Source: Caldilineaceae bacterium
GTDB lineage: Bacteria; Chloroflexota; Anaerolineae; Caldilineales; Caldilineaceae
NCBI GenBank assembly: GCA_020634755.1
Contig: JACKBC010000015.1
Location: forward strand, 1 to 64,000
Direction: 5' to 3'
Length of the DNA: 64,000 nucleotides
This document shows positions 59,572 to 64,000 of the stretch, piece by piece (positions within the stretch are counted from its first letter, which is position 1; every line of letters begins with the position of its first letter). Under the pieces are notes generated by a model, which worked only from the letters and a program-made list of their open reading frames with translations, had not been told where the DNA came from and made no database searches. The position numbers and the translations under genes were made by a program.

Positions 59572-60840
59572 TCAACGACCTAACTCACCATAAGCCGCCA
59601 CCTGTGCCGCCTCATACACGCTGCGCACCGACAGATCACTGGCTTCGGCCAGCGCCCGACAATCCTCATACTCGGCCTTGACGCCCTCCAACTTACCATC
59701 TACCCACTTGAGCTTGACGCGCACCGGGCCGTATGGCGTCTGCACCGTGCGCATTTCGCGTTGCGCTTCGTAGCGGTAAACGGGGTGGATGCGCACGCCC
59801 AGCGACGTGGTTTCACGCAGGACGGTGGTGGCGATTGTTTCTTCCAAATCCACCGGGGCCAACACGGAGAGCAGCGTGCCGGGCCGCTCTTTTTTCATCT
59901 GGATCGGCGTGGTCCACACGTCCAGCGCACCCGCTTCAAATAGACAGGCGCGGGCGGCGCCGTACAGTTCGGGACTCATGTCGTCAATGTTGGTTTCCAG
60001 CTGCACAAAGTACCCCTTTGGCTGCTCTCCGCTCTCCGCTTGAGCAGGGAGAACGCCAATTCCATCCCCACGAATAAACAGCCCCTCAGCGGGGAGGCTA
60101 GGAGAGGGTAACGTGCCCGCGCCAGGCGCGGTTGCCAACCAAAGCCGCGCCACATTGGGCCACTCAAATTCCTTTTGGCCCGCGCCATAGCCGATTGTGT
60201 GCAACCGCATTGGCGGCTGCTGAAAAATGGCCAGCTCCGCCAACAGCGCGGCGCCCGTGGGCGTCACCAATTCACCAGAACCAGGCGCTGGGCGATTGGG
60301 CGCATTGGCCGCGGCGAGCAGCGCTAACGTGGCCGGCGCCGGTAGCGGAATGCGCCCGTGGGCCGAACGGGTCCACCCCTCACCCAGCGGCACGCCGCCG
60401 GCGTATAGCTGCTGCACGCCCAGCGCATGCAGGCCGCTGACTACACCCACCACATCGATGATGGCGTCCAGCGCACCCACTTCGTGAAAGTGTATCTCGT
60501 CAATCGATACGCCGTGGATGGCGGCTTCGGCGGCGGCCAGCCGCTGGAAGACGGCCACCGAGCGTTCCTTGACGACGCGCGGCAGGTTAGCGGCAGTGAT
60601 GATCTGCCGGATGTGGTGGAGATGACGATGGGTGTCATCTTCGGCCACCTCTACATGCACCAGCGTGGCGGACAGCGCCCCGCGCATGACCTTTTCCGCC
60701 CGTACTTGCCATTTATCTGTCGGCAGGTCCAAACTGCGGATCACCGCGTGCAGTGCATCCATGGGCCAGCCCGCGTCTATCAGGCAGCCCAAAAACATGT
60801 CGCCCGAAATGCCAGAGGGCATGTCTAAATAGGCAATCAT
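59572..60840 (-). CDS. larC: Nickel-pincer cofactor biosynthesis protein LarC
   Basis: This 422-residue intact LarC (DUF111) opens with AYLDMPSGISGDMFLGCLIDAG and has the His-rich IDEIHFHEVGALDAIIDVVG. It continues GELVTPTGAALL and has the C-terminal LETNIDDMSPELYGAARACLFEAGALDVWTTPIQMKK. LarC inserts nickel into the pyridinium-dithio-mononucleotide in a CTP-dependent step. The ferredoxin-like C-terminal domain is fused, unlike the frameshifted LarC1/LarC2 form of Lactobacillus plantarum. It overlaps larE by four bases (ATGA). LarB and LarA are not in the window. Confidence 0.93.
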   Translation of the reverse strand: MIAYLDMPSGISGDMFLGCLIDAGWPMDALHAVIRSLDLPTDKWQVRAEKVMRGALSATLVHVEVAEDDTHRHLHHIRQIITAANLPRVVKERSVAVFQRLAAAEAAIHGVSIDEIHFHEVGALDAIIDVVGVVSGLHALGVQQLYAGGVPLGEGWTRSAHGRIPLPAPATLALLAAANAPNRPAPGSGELVTPTGAALLAELAIFQQPPMRLHTIGYGAGQKEFEWPNVARLWLATAPGAGTLPSPSLPAEGLFIRGDGIGVLPAQAESGEQPKGYFVQLETNIDDMSPELYGAARACLFEAGALDVWTTPIQMKKERPGTLLSVLAPVDLEETIATTVLRETTSLGVRIHPVYRYEAQREMRTVQTPYGPVRVKLKWVDGKLEGVKAEYEDCRALAEASDLSVRSVYEAAQVAAYGELGR

Positions 60841-61727
60841 GCCGGCAGTGTTCCCACCATTAACTCGGAAAGCGGCACAACCGCAGTGCCATTTACGGCT
60901 TCGGCTGTACTAGATCCGCCAGCGCGAAAACCGGCCAGGTCCAGCGTGACAAAGCGATAGCCAGTTTGGCGGATCTCGGTTGCAATCTGGGCATGATGGG
61001 CGACGGCTTTGGGTAAATCCTCTGCCGGCAGTTCAATGCGAGCCAGTTCCCCATGATGGCGCACGCGGAATTGGCTGAAGCCCAACGCCACCAGCACATC
61101 TTCGGCTTCTTCAATTTGGCGCAAGAGCTGGGGCGTAATGGCCGTGCCGTGCGGCACCCGCGATGAGAGACAGGCCATGGCCGGTTTGTCCCATACGGGC
61201 ATGCCCAACGACCGGGCAATCTGTCGCACTTCGGGCTTGGTAATGGCGGCTTCTACCAGCGGCGAGCGCACATTGTGTTCGCGAGCGGCCACCATGCCGG
61301 GCCGATGATCACCCAGGTCGCTGGCATTCGCGCCATCCAATACCACCTCCCAGGCTTCGCTTTGGGCAATGCGCGCCAAATGGGTGTGCAGCTCCGTTTT
61401 GCAAAAGTAGCAGCGATTGGCCGGATTGGCGGCGTAATTTTCGTCCAGATATTCTTCGGTGTTGACCAGCCGATAGGGAATTTGCAGCTGTTCAGCCAAC
61501 TCCACGGCAGCGCGCATTTCGCGGCGCGGATAACTGGGCGATACACCAATGCAGGCCAGCGCCTTATCTCCCAGCTCCTGGTGCGCCACCACCATGACCA
61601 GCGCGCTATCCACACCGCCGGAATAGGCAATCAGCGCCGAACGCATAGGGCGCAACAAGGTGCGCAATTGTGCGAGCTTTTGGGCAGTTTCGGCAGGTAA
61701 TGTTTCAGTTTGGATGGGAACCACCAT
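60837..61727 (-). CDS. larE: ATP-dependent sulfur transferase LarE
   Basis: This 296-residue PP-loop enzyme has the AMP-forming loop LIAYSGGVDSALV (36-41). It has the Cys pair in NRCYFCKTEL (106, 109) and the sacrificial-cysteine region KPAMACLSSRVPHG (Cys186, matching the cysteine that gives up its sulfur in L. plantarum LarE). LarE makes the two thiol groups of the nickel-pincer nucleotide. The start has a strong AGAGGAG site. It is coupled to larC by overlap, so both are made together for the same cofactor. Confidence 0.93.
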   Translation of the reverse strand: MVVPIQTETLPAETAQKLAQLRTLLRPMRSALIAYSGGVDSALVMVVAHQELGDKALACIGVSPSYPRREMRAAVELAEQLQIPYRLVNTEEYLDENYAANPANRCYFCKTELHTHLARIAQSEAWEVVLDGANASDLGDHRPGMVAAREHNVRSPLVEAAITKPEVRQIARSLGMPVWDKPAMACLSSRVPHGTAITPQLLRQIEEAEDVLVALGFSQFRVRHHGELARIELPAEDLPKAVAHHAQIATEIRQTGYRFVTLDLAGFRAGGSSTAEAVNGTAVVPLSELMVGTLPA

Positions 61728-61803
61728 ATTTCTCCTCTATGTACATCCGTATCATGCTTGCAAGCATCATACTTGCGGACGTTATGCTCAGGGCATCGAT
61801 AAT

Positions 61804-62424
61804 TTACTCCAGCACATCAACAAGTGCTTCGCCGTTGGTCAGCTCCATGAGTGCAGCTTCAAATTGGGGCGTGCGTTCGGTGGGCAGCTTCAATACAAAC
61901 GTAACGTCTACGGCAAATTCTTCAGCTATAATTTCTACCTCGTGGTCGGGCGTCATGCGTTGGAAGGGCGTTACGGCAGCGTAGGGAATCACCACCGTCA
62001 CGGTGTGGCGCGGCACATGCTCGCACAGCGGCAGGGTCTCCAAGCCAAGCTGCACGCCGCCACTGTATGCCTTGACCAGCCCGCCTTTGCCCAGCAGCGT
62101 GCCGCCAAAATAGCGGGTGACCACGGCGCAAATATCGCCCACGCCAGAATGGAGCAGTACCGTCAACATGGGGCGTCCGGCCGTACCGTGCGGCTCGCCG
62201 GCGTCGCTCATGCCCACCTGGCCGGTGCTGCCTGGCGCACCCACCACGTAGGCCCAGCAGTTGTGCGATGCATCGGCAAACTCCGCGCTGACCTGGGCAA
62301 TAAAGGCGCGGGCGTCCTCCACAGACGGCGTATACCCCAGCGTTGTCATAAAGCGGCTGCGCTTAATCTCTTCTTCCACGCGATGCGTTTCCGCCGGAAT
62401 TTGATAGCGCGTCGATGCTTGCAT
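61804..62424 (-). CDS. IMPACT/YigZ-family protein
   Basis: This 206-residue protein has the UPF0029/IMPACT signature: IKRSRFMTTLGYTPSVEDARAFI, ASHNCWAYVVG, SDAGEPHGTAGRPMLTVL, VVTRYFGGTLLGKGGLVKAYSGGV, then a C-terminal domain of about 80 residues. Family members (E. coli YigZ, eukaryotic IMPACT) may act on translation or proteolysis, but the bacterial function is not settled. The ATG at 62424 has no ribosome site. A perfect TATAAT lies seven bases before it, so the message may be leaderless. An upstream in-frame ATG at 62448 would fall before this -10. Confidence 0.9.
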   Translation of the reverse strand: MQASTRYQIPAETHRVEEEIKRSRFMTTLGYTPSVEDARAFIAQVSAEFADASHNCWAYVVGAPGSTGQVGMSDAGEPHGTAGRPMLTVLLHSGVGDICAVVTRYFGGTLLGKGGLVKAYSGGVQLGLETLPLCEHVPRHTVTVVIPYAAVTPFQRMTPDHEVEIIAEEFAVDVTFVLKLPTERTPQFEAALMELTNGEALVDVLE

Positions 62425-62430
62425 AGAGCG

Positions 62431-62436
62431 ATTATA
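62431..62436 (-). promoter_or_regulatory. -10 box for the IMPACT gene (possibly leaderless)
   Basis: TATAAT, with TGG directly upstream (extended -10), ends seven bases before the ATG at 62424. Transcription would begin at or beside the start codon. Confidence 0.5.
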
Positions 62437-62656
62437 CCATTGGGACATTGAAAGGGCATGAATTGGTCTATGATTTTAATGGTTGTAAGATAAATATGGC
62501 GTGCTCGCCGTAGGGGCCAAGAATGGAAAGTGCTGCAATAAGGTAACTTTTGTGGCGGGTTTGCGCACGTGCTAAAACAATAGACATTATCGTTAATAAG
62601 GAATCGGTAACAAGGAATTGGTAACAAGGACATTTAAAAAATCGTACGCTGATTCA

Positions 62657-62712
62657 CGCGGATTGACACCGATGGTGCAGAGAGAATCAGCGTTTATCGG
62701 TGTCAATCCGCG
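62657..62712. repeat. Hairpin with 17-bp perfect arms
   Basis: CGCGGATTGACACCGAT (62657-62673) and ATCGGTGTCAATCCGCG (62696-62712) are perfect inverted repeats with a 22-base loop. There is no T-run after it. Confidence 0.8.
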
Positions 62713-62746
62713 TACCCAATCTGAATTCCGATAATCTCTAATATTC

Positions 62747-62828
62747 ACTACATCGCAATGGTGTTGGCGATCTAGGCGTCGGTCTCGATTATTGAATCTG
62801 ACGCTATCGCTTGCCGTTGTGATCTACT
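62747..62828 (+). mobile_element. 82-bp MITE-like element, copy C
   Basis: It starts ACTACATCGCAATGGTG and ends CGTTGTGATCTACT, with GGCGTCGGTCTCG inside. It has the same length as the other three copies. Confidence 0.75.
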
Positions 62829-62857
62829 GATATTGTCCGTCGAGAAGGGAAAGAACA

Positions 62858-63322
62858 ATGATCTCAACCAACACCGAAAACGACCCACATGAGCCGGAAA
62901 TCATTCTTTCTGGAAAATTTCTGGTTCCAGGTGAGGCCCAGGGGGCGGCTCTCGTGCTGGCCGAGCCGATTAGTTTGTGGGGTGGCTTAAATCCAGAAAC
63001 CGGCGCCATTATTGATGCCCGCCATGCGCGCGTGGGTGAAATTGTAACGGGGCGTGTATTAGTGCTGCCCGGCGGACGTGGTTCCAGCAGCGCCAGCAGC
63101 ATTTTGCTGGAAGCCGTACGTGCGAAAACTGCACCGGCGGCGATTCTTACGTTAGAACGTGATGGAATATTGGCATTGGGGGCAGCCGTTGCGCGGGAAA
63201 TGTATGGAATAAGCCCACCCGTTGTCATGCTATCCGCGGATGATTACGGTAAAATCCGCGAAAATCAGCAGATTCGTATTTCGGCGCAAGCCAATACTGT
63301 CATACTTGTAAGTAATCTGTAA
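62858..63322 (+). CDS. Aconitase X swivel domain protein (AcnX small subunit, DUF126)
   Basis: This 154-residue protein matches the small swivel subunit of aconitase-X enzymes: FLVPGEAQGAALVLAEPISLWGGLNPETGAIID, VTGRVLVLPGGRGSSSASSILLEAV, ILTLERDGILALGAAVA. In characterised members this subunit pairs with an AcnX large subunit to make hydro-lyases such as cis-3-hydroxyproline or mevalonate 5-phosphate dehydratase. No large-subunit gene is in the window, so it must be elsewhere or lost. The start has a GAAGGGAAAG site. A response-regulator gene follows on the same strand. Confidence 0.88.
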   Translation: MISTNTENDPHEPEIILSGKFLVPGEAQGAALVLAEPISLWGGLNPETGAIIDARHARVGEIVTGRVLVLPGGRGSSSASSILLEAVRAKTAPAAILTLERDGILALGAAVAREMYGISPPVVMLSADDYGKIRENQQIRISAQANTVILVSNL

Positions 63323-63412
63323 GACCATTACATGTAATAATTTGGTAGGATTTACAAGTTGTAGATGTCGATTTTATGTCCATACTCTGCCAGATTATTA
63401 GAGGTGTCATCC

Positions 63413-64000
63413 GTGTTTATTAATCAACCGACAGAAGAGCCTGCTCGGCTTCCCCATCTTTTGCTTGTAGACGATCAGGTACATCTGCTCTTGATTTTGC
63501 ATCGCCAATTAGAGCAGGAAGGTTTTACGATTTCCATCGCCACGTCCGGCGTAGACGCACTGGATCTGGTGCGAAGTGGTCCCGTGCCCGATTTGGCCAT
63601 TTTGGATATTACGCTGCCCGATATTGACGGGCGCGAACTTGCGGAACAGCTGCAGTCGATTGCCGGTATTCCCATCATCTTTCTGTCCGCATCCACCGAT
63701 GTGGATATCAAGGTTGATGTACTCAATCGTCTGGCCGAAGACTATATTGTCAAGCCGTTTGCCTATCCAGAACTGCTGGCGCGCTTGCGTCGGGTGCTGG
63801 CGCGCTTGGTGCGCGCCAAACCGGGCAATGCACGCGGGGTTACCATCGATCAACGGCTTTGCATCAATTTTGAGCAGCAGCTCGTGATGATTGAAGACGA
63901 CATGGTCAAATTGACGCCCAGCGAAAACCGGCTGCTGCGTACGCTTTTTGAACATCGCGGTCACGTAGTCAGCTATGAAGAACTGCTTTCGCTGGTGCGC
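63413..64000 (+). CDS. OmpR/PhoB-type response regulator (truncated at window end)
   Basis: The first 196 residues are present. The receiver domain has LLLVDDQVHLL (acidic pocket), the phosphorylation Asp in LAILDITLPDIDGREL, the Thr/Ser switch PIIFLSASTD and the Lys in YIVKPFAYPELLARLRRVL. The beginning of a winged-helix output domain follows (KLTPSENRLLRTLFEHRGHVVSYEELL), as in PhoB. The start is GTG 63413 with GAGGTG seven bases ahead; GTG 63404 is possible. No histidine kinase is visible before the window ends. Confidence 0.9.
   Translation, partial: MFINQPTEEPARLPHLLLVDDQVHLLLILHRQLEQEGFTISIATSGVDALDLVRSGPVPDLAILDITLPDIDGRELAEQLQSIAGIPIIFLSASTDVDIKVDVLNRLAEDYIVKPFAYPELLARLRRVLARLVRAKPGNARGVTIDQRLCINFEQQLVMIEDDMVKLTPSENRLLRTLFEHRGHVVSYEELLSLVR

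Larger units (their letters stand above)
62425..62857. other. Intergenic region with a hairpin and an 82-bp element
   Basis: It contains a 17-bp perfect inverted repeat (62657-62712), the 82-bp element copy C (62747-62828) and the divergent promoter region of the flanking genes. No gene is seen. Confidence 0.65.

Overview
The window looks like a piece of a Chloroflexota chromosome, probably from the Anaerolineae/Caldilineae side. This is an inference from content, not a measured placement. The supporting signs are a CofE-type F420 ligase, secreted proteins with LysM, DUF3048 and DUF11 domains (one ending in a short YLPLL-R tail), a gap-pgk-tpiA cluster, and WD40/STAND-rich accessory genes. 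Genes are densely packed on a moderately GC-rich background, and many gaps are filled with short inverted-repeat elements. No rRNA, tRNA or CRISPR array was recognised.

Layout. 1-4.2 kb (minus): a truncated LysM cell-surface protein, a DUF3048 lipoprotein and CofE. 4.6-10.1 kb (minus): an NHL-repeat protein, DppC- and DppB-type permeases with a GNAT acetyltransferase between them, a D-2-hydroxyacid dehydrogenase and a GlcN6P-deaminase-like protein. 11.0-27.6 kb (mostly plus): an accessory island. It starts with a small Trypco1-like protein and a protein carrying both a caspase-like and a subtilisin-like domain. Two copies of a gene pair follow: a CHAT-protease/SIR2 fusion next to a membrane-anchored STAND NTPase. 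One NTPase ends in about 17 WD40 repeats, the other in an SH3-like region. Between the two pairs sit minus-strand genes for a DUF2283 protein and a VapBC toxin-antitoxin. 28-30 kb: a TetR regulator overlapping an isochorismate synthase, closed by a perfect 22-bp hairpin. 30.1-34 kb (minus): gap, pgk, a small unknown gene, tpiA. 34.2-38.1 kb (minus): a membrane protein, a DapA/NanA-family aldolase with a GDPD phosphodiesterase, and an S33 peptidase. 38.9-43.3 kb (plus): ribosomal protein L19 and a large DUF11 surface protein. 43.5-48.0 kb (minus): a coiled-coil protein and a complete ferric-iron ABC transporter. 48.4-54.8 kb (minus): a membrane-maintenance cluster of PspA, a coiled-coil membrane protein, an NfeD-like protein and two SPFH/flotillin proteins. 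55.1-62.4 kb (minus): a TPR-RecQ helicase, an S51-type peptidase, LarC, LarE and an IMPACT-family protein. 62.9-64 kb (plus): an aconitase-X swivel protein and a truncated OmpR/PhoB-type response regulator.

The most interesting system is the 11.0-27.6 kb island. It combines three protease folds (caspase-like, subtilisin-like, CHAT), two SIR2-like domains (a fold that degrades NAD+ in several anti-phage systems) and two STAND switch ATPases. In both ATPases the positive charges lie before the single membrane segment, so the NTPase should be inside the cell and the WD40 or SH3 region outside. I read it as a surface-sensing, protease/NADase-effector conflict system related to the NTP-dependent conflict systems of multicellular bacteria. 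Function is inferred from domains only.

The second theme is non-coding. At least six families of short (about 65-135 bp) terminal-inverted-repeat, MITE-like elements are scattered between genes. One copy is flanked by a perfect 10-bp target duplication and another supplies the stop codon of a gene.
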